Positions 7,126 to 15,326 of a stretch of DNA of 22,472 bases are shown here, in pieces. This DNA comes from Opitutales bacterium. GTDB taxonomy: Bacteria > Verrucomicrobiota > Verrucomicrobiia > Opitutales > Opitutaceae. Under the pieces are notes generated by a model. It was not told the origin of the DNA, searched no databases, and saw only the letters and a list, made by a program, of their open reading frames with translations. Made by a program: the position numbers and the translations under genes. Each line of letters begins with the position of its first letter. Within the stretch, counting starts at the first letter, position 1. Where the stretch lies: assembly GCA_021772595.1 (NCBI GenBank), contig JAJFLS010000500.1, forward strand, positions 1 through 22,472, read 5' to 3'.

Positions 7126-7593
7126 TCAGACTCCGGGGCCTTGCATCTGTTTTTGCAGTTCTAGCTGGAAGGCTTCGATGTCTTCGGGGGTTGGTTGGTA
7201 GCCTTCTGTCTCGGGGTCGAGTCCGAGACGACCCGTGGGGTCGACGTACCATTTTGCGGATACGCCGTCGCTGAAGGTGACGGTTCCGCTAACTGCGGTG
7301 CCGGGTACGGTGAGTTTGTCTACTTCGACGCTGACGGAGCCGTCTCCGATTGGAGTGGCTTCGCCGATGGCGTTGTCAGCTTCTGTCGCGGCTGCATCTT
7401 CTGCGGGCTCGGGTGTTGGTTCGGGTTCCTTTACTTGAAGCTCGAAATTCAGGTCGTCGATCAGGAAGCGCGTGTCCATGTAGGTAATGCTGATCTTGAA
7501 TTCGTCGGTGATCAGACGCTGGATGTCTGCTATGCCGGCCCCATCGGCTAGGAGCTGGGCGATTGTCTGTTTTTGTTCGTCGCTGAGATTCAT
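7126..7593 (-). CDS. Small acidic protein of unknown function
   Basis: The protein has 155 residues and was not recognised. The first 50 residues are predicted helical (DEQKQTIAQLLADGAGIADI, then LITDEF and TRFLIDDLNFEL). A flexible Pro/Glu/Ala linker (about 54-75) follows. A compact C-terminal part (about 85-150) contains LTVPGTAVSGTVTFSDG, KWYVDPTGRLGLDP and a final helix PEDIEAFQLELQKQM. There is no signal peptide or membrane segment, so it is probably cytoplasmic. The ordered two-domain layout and normal codon pattern argue for a real gene. It lies downstream of dnaA on the same strand, 167 bases away, with hairpins in the gap. No function is proposed. Confidence 0.75.
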   Translation of the reverse strand: MNLSDEQKQTIAQLLADGAGIADIQRLITDEFKISITYMDTRFLIDDLNFELQVKEPEPTPEPAEDAAATEADNAIGEATPIGDGSVSVEVDKLTVPGTAVSGTVTFSDGVSAKWYVDPTGRLGLDPETEGYQPTPEDIEAFQLELQKQMQGPGV

Positions 7594-7692
7594 GTATGAG
7601 ATGGGCTAGTTGAAAGCCGTTTAGAAGCGAGAGGCAATGGCGTTTTTCGAAATCGCGCGCGGTTTGATAAGTATGCTCTGAGAAAGCAATCG

Positions 7693-7730
7693 CCTGAAAT
7701 CAGGCTCCTACATCGCGATCAACGATCGCG
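7693..7730. repeat. Pair of short hairpins between dnaA and the small acidic protein gene
   Basis: CCTGA-AA-TCAGG (7693-7704) and CGCGATC-AAC-GATCGCG (7714-7730) are two perfect small stems in a 167-base spacer. The repeated CTCCTACATC / GCCTACAATT context suggests a REP-like element. Neither is followed by a T-run. Confidence 0.5.
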
Positions 7731-7760
7731 CCTACAATTAGCGAGTCTGCAATTAGAACC

Positions 7761-9143
7761 CTACTTTGAAAGCTGGGCTTTCAGGAAGTCCACGCTGTAG
7801 CGCACGGTGTCGTCTTGGTCCACGAGGTTCTCGACTTGGCGGCAGGCGTGGATTACGGTGCCGTGATCGCGTCCGCCAAAGGCTTCGCCGATTTCCTGGA
7901 GAGAGTGCTTGGTCAGTTCGCGGCTGAGGTACATTCCTATCTGGCGAGGCACGGCGATGTGGTTCGGACGTCGTCGGCTTAGCATGTCGGAGTGGCGCAG
8001 CTCGAAGTATTCGGCGACTTTCTTTTGGATCGTGTCGATGGTCAGGTGCTGCTTGGCGGCTTCCATGAGGACGTCGCTGAGCAGCATCTCGCAAGTGGAG
8101 ATGTCCAGAGAATTGCCGGTGAGCGAGGAGTAGCTGCACACTTTTATGAGAGCTCCTTCGAGGCGCCGGATATTTTTGACGATGTGTTCGGCGATGAAGT
8201 TGATGATCTCGTCGTCGACTTTGAAATTATGCTGGTCGGCCTTCTTGCGAAGTATCGCGATGCGCGTTTCGAAGTCTGGCGGCTGGATGTCCGTGACGAG
8301 TCCCCATTGAAATCTGGATACCAGCCGGTTTTCCAGCTTGGCGATTTCGTTGGCGGGGCGGTCGCTAGAGAGAAAGATCTGCTTTTGCTGCTCGAAGAGT
8401 TCGTTGAACGTGTGGAAGAATTCTTCCTGGATGCGTTCTTTCCCGCTGAGGAACTGAACGTCGTCGATCAGGAGCACGTCGACTTTGCGATAGCGTTTCC
8501 GAAATCGGGTGAGCGTGTTTTCCTGGATGGCGGAGATGAATTCGTTGGTGAATTTCTCGGAAGAGAGATAAGCGACTCGCGCGTCGGGCTTGTTTAATAG
8601 AATGTGGTGACCGACCGCGTGCATGAGGTGGGTCTTCCCCAATCCGGTATCTCCATAGACGAAGAGCGGATTGTACGCGCCGGCTGGAGCGTGGGCGACG
8701 GCGATCGCGGCGGCGTGAGCGAGCTGGCTGTTGGAGCCGATCACGAAGTTCTCGAAAGTGTTGCGCCGGTTCAGGGTCGCGTCGGCGGGGCCTTTGTTGT
8801 TCGATTCGGGCTTCGCGATTCTCGCGCGGGACTCCGACTTGACGGATGACTCGATGCGGTTGGTCTCGTCGTTGCGATCTTGTTCGGCAGTGCCGTTCTG
8901 AAGGGTCACCGATACGGGGTAGCCCATGAAACGTTGGAAGGCTTTGGACAGAAGATCGAGGTAGTTGTCGTTGATCCAGATCGCGGAAAACTCGTTTTGA
9001 ACCTGCAGCACTACGTCGTGGCCTTCCGCTTTAACGCAGATAACGGCGGCGAACCAGCTCTCGAAAATATCGCGCGGCAAGAGCTCCGATAGTTCGGATT
9101 TAACTTTATCCCAGATTAGGGTGGATTCTGTGACCTGTGGCAT
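7761..9143 (-). CDS. dnaA: Chromosomal replication initiator DnaA
   Basis: DnaA binds 9-base boxes at oriC and melts the origin to start replication. The 460-residue protein has all four domains. Domain I (about 1-80) begins with STLIWDKVKSELSELLP; a linker follows to about 125. The AAA+ domain III has GDTGLGKT (164-171), LLIDDVQFL (224-232, Walker B) and the arginine-bearing NRLVSRFQWGL. Domain IV has the DNA-binding signature GGRDHGTVIHACR (423-435). The usual partners dnaN and recF are not next to it: small acidic protein gene downstream, hprK upstream beyond a 504-base spacer. A DnaA box at 9168-9176 lies just before the start and suggests autoregulation. No strong ribosome binding site precedes the ATG. 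Confidence 0.98.
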   Translation of the reverse strand: MPQVTESTLIWDKVKSELSELLPRDIFESWFAAVICVKAEGHDVVLQVQNEFSAIWINDNYLDLLSKAFQRFMGYPVSVTLQNGTAEQDRNDETNRIESSVKSESRARIAKPESNNKGPADATLNRRNTFENFVIGSNSQLAHAAAIAVAHAPAGAYNPLFVYGDTGLGKTHLMHAVGHHILLNKPDARVAYLSSEKFTNEFISAIQENTLTRFRKRYRKVDVLLIDDVQFLSGKERIQEEFFHTFNELFEQQKQIFLSSDRPANEIAKLENRLVSRFQWGLVTDIQPPDFETRIAILRKKADQHNFKVDDEIINFIAEHIVKNIRRLEGALIKVCSYSSLTGNSLDISTCEMLLSDVLMEAAKQHLTIDTIQKKVAEYFELRHSDMLSRRRPNHIAVPRQIGMYLSRELTKHSLQEIGEAFGGRDHGTVIHACRQVENLVDQDDTVRYSVDFLKAQLSK

Positions 9144-9167
9144 GGAAATCGTTAGAACAGTTGATGG

Positions 9168-9176
9168 TTATTCACA
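9168..9176 (+). promoter_or_regulatory. DnaA box TTATTCACA
   Basis: TTATTCACA fits the consensus TTATNCACA exactly and lies 25 bases before the dnaA start codon. Binding here would be consistent with the common autorepression of dnaA. Confidence 0.6.
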
Positions 9177-9552
9177 TCATGAGGAGAGACGCCCCGCAGC
9201 TGTCGTTTCTAACGTTGAATCTGATGAGTTGGGCCACAACAAAAAAGGAGAAAGTCCGTTCCAAAAAGAATTTTAAAACGGTGAAATGGTAAATGCTTAG
9301 AGTAGAAGGAGTTGTGTGAGGATGGCCGAGGCTGGAAGAGATTGTGAAACGCTAGATGAAAACAGATGTCCTGCGATGCATGAACAATTAAAATCGAGTA
9401 CCAGTAACATAGAGAGATTCGCTTTTCTCAAGCCCTAGTTATAGACAATTTGTTAACATCGGACTTGCGCATAAGTTTTTCGGTTAAAACTTGCCTTGCC
9501 CGCGAAAGATTATCTCGGCTGGAAAGCCCTAAAAATAAGCCTCTTAAGGGAT

Positions 9553-9575
9553 CCGTTATCAAGATTTTGATACGG
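9553..9575 (-). terminator. Hairpin downstream of hprK
   Basis: CCGTTATCAA (9553-9562) faces TTGATACGG (9567-9575), with one bulged base. It lies about 70 bases beyond the hprK stop on the minus strand. There is no clear T-run, so termination is possible but unproven. Confidence 0.3.
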
Positions 9576-9647
9576 AATGGGGCCTTTTCCTGGCGGCTGA
9601 AATTAATTTCCTGTGACATTTGGCGCGGCATTTTTTTTTGGCGGCGG

Positions 9648-10610
9648 CTATTTCTTATCGCTCATCAGGGCGATCAAGCGATCGTTGAACTCTTTTGCGG
9701 GGTCATGCCCGAGTCTTTTGAGAGCTTGGACCATGGAAGCGACCTCCACGATGCGAGCGATGTCGCGTCCGGGGCGAACGAAGATCTCGATATGAGGCAC
9801 ATCTATTCCGAGAATGTTGAAGTAGTCTTGGTCGAGTCCAGTCCGATCTTCTTGCATGTCTGGCGTGAGCTCTAGCAGGGAGACGACCAGGTCGATCCGC
9901 TTATCCAATCTTACACTACGCACGCCGAACATCTCGCCGACGTTGATGATGCCGATCCCGCGACACTCCATGTGTCCGCGATTGAGATCCAGGCTGGAGG
10001 CGATCAGTTCGCGTTCATCCAATAATCGGATACGCGTGTGATCATCGGCGACGATGCTATGGCCGCGTTCGATGAGAGCTAAGGCGCATTCGCTTTTGCC
10101 GATGCCGCTGGATCCTCGGATAAGCGTACCCATACCTTTGATATCCATCATCGTGCCGTGTTCGGATGTGGTCGGCGCGAATGCGGCGTCGAGCGAAAGG
10201 GTGGCGGCGTTGATGAAGTTCATCGTGATCATCGATGTCCGCAGGATCGGCAAGCCGCGCTCTTCGGCGATTTTCTTCATCGTGGGAAGAGGAATGTAGT
10301 TCCTGGCGAGGACGAGACAGGGTATCGAGCGGTCGATCAATTCGGACAGCCGCTCGGTTTGCTTTTCCTTGCTCAAGCTCCTGAGATAAGTCATTTCAGA
10401 GGCTCCAAATACTTGCAGGCGCTTGTTGGCGAAGTACTTGAAAAATCCGGTCAAGGCGAGGGAGGGGCGGTTGACGCTGCCTTCTCGGATGATGCGCCTC
10501 ATCCCGCGCTCGCCCGCCATGAGTTCGAGCTTCAGGTGATCGCCATAGTTATTGAAGAAATCCTTTACGGACAGGCCGTCGATTTTCTGGATAGGTTTTG
10601 GGGGCGGCAT
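9648..10610 (-). CDS. hprK: HPr kinase/phosphorylase HprK
   Basis: HprK phosphorylates and dephosphorylates a serine in HPr or HPr-like proteins and so controls carbon metabolism. The 320-residue length is typical. The N-terminal domain covers about residues 10-135, with the ERGLPILRT stretch at 117-125. The kinase domain has His151, the P-loop GSSGIGKS (166-173), the acidic pair VADD (187-190) and the family signature HMECRGIGIINV (213-224), followed by DLVVSLL and the C-terminal helices. The gene lies 118 bases after lptB on the same strand. A similar hprK neighbourhood with lipopolysaccharide transport genes is known in proteobacteria. No gene for HPr or other PTS proteins is in the window, so its partner is unknown here. 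Confidence 0.95.
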   Translation of the reverse strand: MPPPKPIQKIDGLSVKDFFNNYGDHLKLELMAGERGMRRIIREGSVNRPSLALTGFFKYFANKRLQVFGASEMTYLRSLSKEKQTERLSELIDRSIPCLVLARNYIPLPTMKKIAEERGLPILRTSMITMNFINAATLSLDAAFAPTTSEHGTMMDIKGMGTLIRGSSGIGKSECALALIERGHSIVADDHTRIRLLDERELIASSLDLNRGHMECRGIGIINVGEMFGVRSVRLDKRIDLVVSLLELTPDMQEDRTGLDQDYFNILGIDVPHIEIFVRPGRDIARIVEVASMVQALKRLGHDPAKEFNDRLIALMSDKK

Positions 10611-10634
10611 GGATTGGCAGGTTTTTAGGCAGTT

Positions 10635-10693
10635 GGCGATTAGGAAGGTGGGGATCTAAAACGATTCGGAGACCTATTGAAAACCTAATCGCC
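10635..10693 (-). promoter_or_regulatory. Inverted repeat in the hprK leader
   Basis: GGCGATTAGG (10635-10644) and CCTAATCGCC (10684-10693) are perfect 10-base arms 39 bases apart, filling the spacer between the lptB stop and the hprK start. It could form a long-loop stem in an lptB-hprK transcript or be a binding site. The role is unknown. Confidence 0.5.
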
Positions 10694-10728
10694 CGAAAAA
10701 CTAAATTCCTTTGGGCCGTCGCTCGCGA

Positions 10729-11508
10729 TCACATGTTGAAATTTTCGCCGAGATAGAGCTTTCGACTTTTCGGATCGTTGATCAGGAAGTTGCGATCGCC
10801 GCTGGTCAGCACTTCGCCTTCATGGATAAGATAGGCACGGTCGACGATAGCGAGCGTGTCGCGCACGTTGTGGTCGGTAATGAGAATGCCGATACCGCGC
10901 TCTTTTAGCGCGAGCACGATCTTCTGAACTTCGGCGACGTTAATGGGATCGACGCCCGCGAATGGTTCGTCCATCAGGAGAAAGTCAGGCTGCGTTACCA
11001 GACACCGCGCGATTTCCAAGCGACGCCGTTCTCCGCCGCTGAGGGTGTAGGCCTTTTGTTTTGCGAGAGAGGTGAGTCCGAGGTCGGACAATTGTTTTTC
11101 GATGAGGGTTTTGCGGTCGCGTCGATTAAGGGGAAGCGTTTCGGCGACGGCTTGCACGTTTTGCCAGACGGACAGTTTTCTGAATACGCTCGGTTCTTGC
11201 GGCAAGTAGCCGATACCGAGTCGGGCTCTGCGATGAACTTTCAGGTGAGTGATCGTCTTGCTGTTCAGCAAGACGAATCCTCGGGTCGCTTCGATTAGGC
11301 CGGCGATCATGTAGAAGGTCGTGGTTTTACCCGCGCCGTTCGGTCCGAGAAGCCCGACGACTTCTCCGCTTTTTATATCCAGGTTCGCGCCTTTGACGAC
11401 GGTCTTATGTCCGTAGGTTTTGACGAGGCCGCGCGCCTCGATCATGTTGGGAACCTCTTCAGGCTCCGGCGGCGTGGACTCGACTTCGCTTTCAGTGGCC
11501 TCGCTCAT
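10729..11508 (-). CDS. lptB: Lipopolysaccharide export ATP-binding protein LptB
   Basis: LptB is the cytoplasmic ATPase of the LptBFG transporter that pulls lipopolysaccharide out of the inner membrane towards the LptC/LptA bridge. The 259-residue protein has GPNGAGKT (55-62), Q-loop Gln104 in YLPQEPSVF, signature LSGGE (156-160), Walker B LLMDE (177-181) and switch His213. The sequences RLGIGYLPQEPSVFRKLSV and DHNVRDTL are characteristic of LptB rather than other ABC ATPases. It has an extra acidic N-terminal extension of about 20 residues compared with the family. Its ATG overlaps the lptA stop by four bases, so the two are probably translationally coupled. The permeases lptF and lptG are not in the window. 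Confidence 0.96.
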   Translation of the reverse strand: MSEATESEVESTPPEPEEVPNMIEARGLVKTYGHKTVVKGANLDIKSGEVVGLLGPNGAGKTTTFYMIAGLIEATRGFVLLNSKTITHLKVHRRARLGIGYLPQEPSVFRKLSVWQNVQAVAETLPLNRRDRKTLIEKQLSDLGLTSLAKQKAYTLSGGERRRLEIARCLVTQPDFLLMDEPFAGVDPINVAEVQKIVLALKERGIGILITDHNVRDTLAIVDRAYLIHEGEVLTSGDRNFLINDPKSRKLYLGENFNM

Positions 11509-12296
11509 TGGTTCCTCCTCGGTCGGTCCGCTGAGTTCTCGTCTTTGGATTTCTCTTTGGGCTCTTCTGTCTCGGCTTCTTCCTTTGGCTCAGAATCGGA
11601 ATCGGATTCAGGAGTCTCTGGAGGATCCTCTGGTTCGGGAGGGACAATTGTTTCGCCATCGTCTTCGAAACCGAAGTCTTGGATGGCGGGTCCGGTGATT
11701 CGCACTTTGTGAGTTGAATCGCCGATCATTTCAACTTGGCCATTGCCGCGATGGATTTTCAATTGCGCACCGGTTCCATCGATGGTGATTGCGCCTTGAT
11801 AAACGATCGGGTCCTTATCGAGCAAGATTACGTCTTCGTTGGGCAGAACCTCGGCTCTTCCGGCAGTGGCGATGCGTTCTTCTTGGACGATTCGCACATT
11901 GCCGGTAGCGATCACTTTTTGGATGGAACTGAAATCCCCGATCGAGTCGTTCTCTTTCTTTTCCTTCGCGTCGGTGAAGACTTCGATTTGGTTGCAAGTG
12001 ATCACGAGATTCGTTGCGGTAACTTTCACGCTGCCGATCCCGATCATGTAGCCGACGTCTTCTTTAATCTCGGCTCGAAGGTGCTCGGCTTCGATTTCGG
12101 TTTGAATGAGCGGCTTGCCGGACGGAATCGCTCTGACTACGGGTTTGCCGTCTGGGCCAACTTCGGAAGGGTTGGTTGGACTCGATTTGACGATCGTTTT
12201 CTCATCGGATTCTGAAGAATCGGCCGTGTCGTTTTGGGCGTTCACCCAAGTGAAAGCGAAAAGGGCGCTGGCGAGAATGAGTAAGGTTCGTTTCAT
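11505..12296 (-). CDS. lptA: LptA/OstA-like periplasmic lipopolysaccharide transport protein
   Basis: LptA proteins form a beta-jellyroll bridge that carries lipopolysaccharide across the periplasm. From ATG 12296 the protein has 263 residues and a clear signal peptide (MKRTLLILASALFAFTWVNA). A longer in-frame start upstream would lie inside the preceding gene and is rejected. The OstA-like part (about residues 60-205) has repeated beta strands such as GYMIGIGSVKVTATNLVI, KVIATGNVRIVQEERIATAG and GAQLKIHRGNGQVEMIGD. An acidic Pro/Glu/Ser-rich tail of about 50 residues follows, longer than in typical LptA. ATGA overlaps join it to the gene before (12293-12296) and to lptB after (11505-11508), which strongly supports an Lpt role. 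Confidence 0.87.
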   Translation of the reverse strand: MKRTLLILASALFAFTWVNAQNDTADSSESDEKTIVKSSPTNPSEVGPDGKPVVRAIPSGKPLIQTEIEAEHLRAEIKEDVGYMIGIGSVKVTATNLVITCNQIEVFTDAKEKKENDSIGDFSSIQKVIATGNVRIVQEERIATAGRAEVLPNEDVILLDKDPIVYQGAITIDGTGAQLKIHRGNGQVEMIGDSTHKVRITGPAIQDFGFEDDGETIVPPEPEDPPETPESDSDSEPKEEAETEEPKEKSKDENSADRPRRNQ

Positions 12297-12745
12297 TTGA
12301 TGAGATTGCCGATCTGGTCGAAGAGGACGATTTTGGCGTTCTTGTTGATGACTAATTGGTTCTTGTTCTCTTGCCAAATCCAATCCTCGCCGGTTAGGCG
12401 GAAGGTGTCGTTCTCAAGCTTTATAGTGCCGGGTCCCGAGGCGATGCTCTTTTTGTTCTTATCGAATCGGAAAAGCGCTTCCGGACTTTCCATGGTCCCG
12501 ATCACCATGTCTCGCTCGTCACCGGTGTACTGGCTCAGCTCCATTCCTAGAATCCGGATTTCGGACGCATTGACGTAGATGCCCTGCTCGCCTCTGAGGT
12601 ATCCAGTTCGGTAGCCTTGATCGTTGAAAAGCGGCAACTTGAAATTGACGATCGGAGCGTTGGGAGTCTGCGCGAGGACGATGCTTCCAATTAGAAGCAA
12701 TGCGGCCAGCCATAGGCGGTTCCCGGATTTTCGGATAGCGGTCAT
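12293..12745 (-). CDS. lptC: LptC-like (OstA-related) lipopolysaccharide transport protein
   Basis: The 150-residue protein has an N-terminal hydrophobic segment (about 11-25, LWLAALLLIGSIVLA), then a beta-rich part with FNDQGYRTGYLRGEQGIYVN, SEIRILGMELSQYTGD and LENDTFRLTGEDWIWQE, the repeating pattern of LptA/LptC-type jellyrolls. LptC anchors the periplasmic bridge to the LptBFG complex in the inner membrane. The protein is shorter than E. coli LptC (191 residues), and assignment relies partly on its place between kdsC and lptA, the usual order. Its stop overlaps the lptA start by four bases. A second LptA-like protein is the main alternative. Confidence 0.75.
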   Translation of the reverse strand: MTAIRKSGNRLWLAALLLIGSIVLAQTPNAPIVNFKLPLFNDQGYRTGYLRGEQGIYVNASEIRILGMELSQYTGDERDMVIGTMESPEALFRFDKNKKSIASGPGTIKLENDTFRLTGEDWIWQENKNQLVINKNAKIVLFDQIGNLIK

Positions 12746-12764
12746 TCGGTTAGTTTCTGCTACT

Positions 12765-13265
12765 CTAGTGAGAACGCGCGGCGAGGATATGGTTGCAAAC
12801 TTCTCTCACCGCGCCGTTTCCGCCGGATCGGGTGGTCACGTAGTCCGCGGCTTTGAGCGGCGCGGGCTGAGCTTCGGGAACGGCGATTCCGATGCCGGCG
12901 AGTTCGATGGCGTGAGTATCGATGACGTCGTCGCCCATGTAGGCCGCTTGTTCTGAGGTTAGGCCGATCTCTTCGAGCAAGATGGCGAGAGCGGCGGCTT
13001 TGTCTTTTTTGCCCTGCACGATGTATTCGATTTTCAACTCCTCAGCTCGAATGGAGGTCGCTTCGGAAGCGCGTCCAGAAATCCAGGCGATTTTGACGCC
13101 TGCTTCGCGGAGCAAGACGAGTCCGAGTCCGTCGACAATGGAGAAGCGCTTGGACTCGGCTCCGGCGGAAGAGACGTAGATGGTTCCATCGGTCAGAACG
13201 CCGTCCACGTCCATCGCGAAAAGCTCGATGGCGCCCCAGTTTAGAGATTGTTCGGATTCGCTCAT
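12765..13265 (-). CDS. kdsC: 3-deoxy-D-manno-octulosonate 8-phosphate phosphatase KdsC
   Basis: KdsC removes phosphate from KDO-8-phosphate, a step in making the inner core sugar of lipopolysaccharide. It is a small HAD phosphatase without a large cap. The 166-residue protein shows DVDGVLTDG (19-27, nucleophile Asp19 and Asp21), WISGRASEAT (motif II), Lys in VQGKKDK and GDDVIDTHAIELAG (motif III), with the C-terminal TRSGGNGAVREVC that is typical of the family. It starts 3 bases after the stop of the fused E1 gene and ends 19 bases before the lptC-like start, so it sits inside the operon. Confidence 0.95.
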   Translation of the reverse strand: MSESEQSLNWGAIELFAMDVDGVLTDGTIYVSSAGAESKRFSIVDGLGLVLLREAGVKIAWISGRASEATSIRAEELKIEYIVQGKKDKAAALAILLEEIGLTSEQAAYMGDDVIDTHAIELAGIGIAVPEAQPAPLKAADYVTTRSGGNGAVREVCNHILAARSH

Positions 13266-13268
13266 AAG

Positions 13269-15326
13269 TCAGTCGGTTTCGATCCAATTGATCATCGCGT
13301 TTAGGATGCTGTTCCTGCTTGGGCGGAAATCCGCTTCGAGTTCGGAGGCGAAGGGGACAGGCATGTCTTGCGACGCGATCCGTAGAGGCGGGGCTTCGAG
13401 GTCGAAGAATTGCTCTTCGGTGATCCGGGCGACGAGCTCGGCACCGAAACCGCCGTTGCGGCGACTTTCGTGGATGACGACGAGACGGCCGGTCCGAGAC
13501 ACAGATTCGCGGATGCGGTCGAGGTTGAGCGGAGCGAGTGCCCGGAGGTCGAACAAATCGCAAGGATGCTCGTATTCGCTTTCCAGGTACTCGAGCGCTT
13601 CGTTCGCCCAAAGCGTCATTTCGCCGTAGGTGACAACGGTAGCGAAGTCGCCTTGGCGTCGCAGGGCCGGTTGCCAGACGTCTCGGTAGTTCGGGTTGAA
13701 CTTCACGGGGGCCTTGAGAAATCGGTACAGATTTTTGTGCTCGAACAGGAGCACGGGGTTGTCGTCTTCATAGGCGGCGAGCATCGCGTCGTAGGCGTCC
13801 TGCGGCGTGCTAGGGTAGAGAAATTTTGTACCCGGAATATGGAGATAGAGCGCTTCGAGGTCCTGGGAGTGAAAGGACCCGAAAGTGAGCCCGCCGCCAC
13901 AGGGAAAGCGCAGAACGAGCGGAGCGTTGGCTCCGGACCGGAAGTGGTAGCTGCCGGCGTTCAGCGTGATTTGGGTGGTGGCGTCCATCGCGAAATCGGC
14001 GAACTGGAATTCGACGATCGGCCGGTGTCCGGTGACAGCCAGGCCGGTCGCGTAGCCGACCATCGCGGATTCGCAGATTGGCATATTGAGAACGCGGCTA
14101 CGGTCGAAATCCTCGAAGAGATGCTCGGTCACTTTGAAGGGGCCGCCGTAGCCGGCGATATCCTGGCCCATCACGAGCGATTCGGGCGATTCGGTCAGAA
14201 TCTTTCGATGCGCTCGGTTGATTGCTTGAGCGAAGGTGAGAACGGGAGCTTCTTCGTTCTCCTCGGATTTCCACGAAGGAGCGGTTTTCGTTGAAGCGTA
14301 AACATCGTCGATGAGTCCACCCGGTTTGCAGGCGGGCAGCTTCATTGCTTCCGCGAGCGTGGTGTCGACGAATTGCTTGAGAATGGCGTCTTCCCCATCG
14401 AGTCGCTCAGCGAAGCCTTTGGCGACGAGGCGTTCTCTATAATTAGGAAGAGAGTCTTCCTGTGTCCATTTCTCGGTGATCGCGGGATCGATGTAGTCGC
14501 AAGTGTCGTAGCCGGCGTGACCGCGAAGACGGAGCGAATGGGTTTCAATAAGCATGGGCCGGCCCGTTTCGCGGGTCTCCCGGATGGCGTCCCAGAAAAT
14601 CTGGACGTTGTCCTCAAGGTCGGCGGCGTCGATCGAAATGCCTTTCATTCCGTAGCCTTGGGCGCGGTCGACAAGGTTGCCGGCGTACTGCTCGTGGAGC
14701 GGAGTCGAGTAGGCGTACTTGTTGTTTTCGATGACGAAAATAACCGGGATGTTTAGCACGCTTGCGAGGTTCATGCTCTCGTGGATCTCGCCGGTACTGG
14801 AACCGCCGTCTCCGAAAAAGGCGACGCCGATTGCGTTGATGCCGTTGCGGCGTTGCGAATCGGTTCCGCCCAGCACATTGGAAGGCATTTTCCCTAGGTG
14901 ACTGATCATCGGGAAGCTCCGGTTTTTCGGATCGCCGTGGTGCGCGTTTCCTTCGCGGCCTTTGGTTGGGCTGCCGGAGTTGCCCAGGTATTGGCAAATA
15001 TGGTCGCCTAAATGGTCGCTCCAGTTGAGATGGCCGGGGAGCCCTCGGTGGGTCCAGGAAACGCAATCAATAGCCTTGTCCAGCATCAGGGCGATTGGCG
15101 CGACGATCCCTTCGTTGCCGTCGGAGCAAGTGACAGTTCCTTTCATCTTTCCTTGGCGGAAAAGTTCGAGGATGCGTACGTCGACGAATCGGCTATAGGC
15201 CATCCAGCGATAGACGAGCAACAGATCGTTGTCGCTCACATTTTCGCTGTCGAGCCGAAGGTCTCGGTCGAGCAGAATGCTAGGCGTTTCTGGATACGTA
15301 ACGGTGTTGGGCATCAGGGAAGACAT
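13269..15326 (-). CDS. Fused E1 alpha/beta subunit of a branched-chain 2-oxoacid (or related) dehydrogenase
   Basis: E1 uses thiamine diphosphate to decarboxylate a 2-oxoacid and pass the acyl group to E2. From the ATG at 15326 the protein has 685 residues, alpha and beta halves in one chain. The alpha half (to about 355) has CSDGNEGIVAP, GDGGSSTGE (172-180) and the ENNKYAYST stretch of the thiamine-diphosphate site (about 200-208). The beta half (from about 360) has LTFAQAINRAHRKIL, MGQDIAGYGGPFKVT, ESAMVGYATGLAVTG and VIHESRRNGGFGAELV. Fused forms of this type are known in Chlamydiae and other bacteria. The substrate cannot be read from sequence: 2-oxoisovalerate, pyruvate and acetoin are the options. 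Other in-frame ATGs are at 15314 and 15380, and none has a ribosome binding site. E2 and E3 genes are absent from the window. The start overlaps the upstream lipoprotein gene by 47 bases. Confidence 0.92.
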   Translation of the reverse strand: MSSLMPNTVTYPETPSILLDRDLRLDSENVSDNDLLLVYRWMAYSRFVDVRILELFRQGKMKGTVTCSDGNEGIVAPIALMLDKAIDCVSWTHRGLPGHLNWSDHLGDHICQYLGNSGSPTKGREGNAHHGDPKNRSFPMISHLGKMPSNVLGGTDSQRRNGINAIGVAFFGDGGSSTGEIHESMNLASVLNIPVIFVIENNKYAYSTPLHEQYAGNLVDRAQGYGMKGISIDAADLEDNVQIFWDAIRETRETGRPMLIETHSLRLRGHAGYDTCDYIDPAITEKWTQEDSLPNYRERLVAKGFAERLDGEDAILKQFVDTTLAEAMKLPACKPGGLIDDVYASTKTAPSWKSEENEEAPVLTFAQAINRAHRKILTESPESLVMGQDIAGYGGPFKVTEHLFEDFDRSRVLNMPICESAMVGYATGLAVTGHRPIVEFQFADFAMDATTQITLNAGSYHFRSGANAPLVLRFPCGGGLTFGSFHSQDLEALYLHIPGTKFLYPSTPQDAYDAMLAAYEDDNPVLLFEHKNLYRFLKAPVKFNPNYRDVWQPALRRQGDFATVVTYGEMTLWANEALEYLESEYEHPCDLFDLRALAPLNLDRIRESVSRTGRLVVIHESRRNGGFGAELVARITEEQFFDLEAPPLRIASQDMPVPFASELEADFRPSRNSILNAMINWIETD

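Larger units (their letters stand above)
9144..9647. other. 504-base spacer upstream of dnaA, possible origin or regulatory region
   Basis: No convincing gene is present. A minus-strand frame at 9428-9631 encodes 67 residues with no recognisable domain. The spacer holds a perfect DnaA box (9168-9176), a one-mismatch box TTATAGACA (9439-9447), AT-rich stretches near 9240-9300 and 9380-9460, and a hairpin at 9553-9575. Spacers beside dnaA often contain oriC, but two boxes are few for an origin, so this is only a candidate. Confidence 0.35.

Noticed and set aside
7992..8597. Plus-strand open frame of 201 codons opposite dnaA
   Set aside because: It is a shadow of the dnaA coding pattern with no domain.
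9428..9631. Possible 67-residue minus-strand gene between hprK and dnaA
   Set aside because: No recognisable domain, and it overlaps a hairpin and possible control region.
13410..14294. Long plus-strand open frame (294 codons) opposite the E1 gene
   Set aside because: It is antisense to strongly conserved E1 sequence and its product has no recognisable domain. GC-rich codon bias on the other strand explains it.
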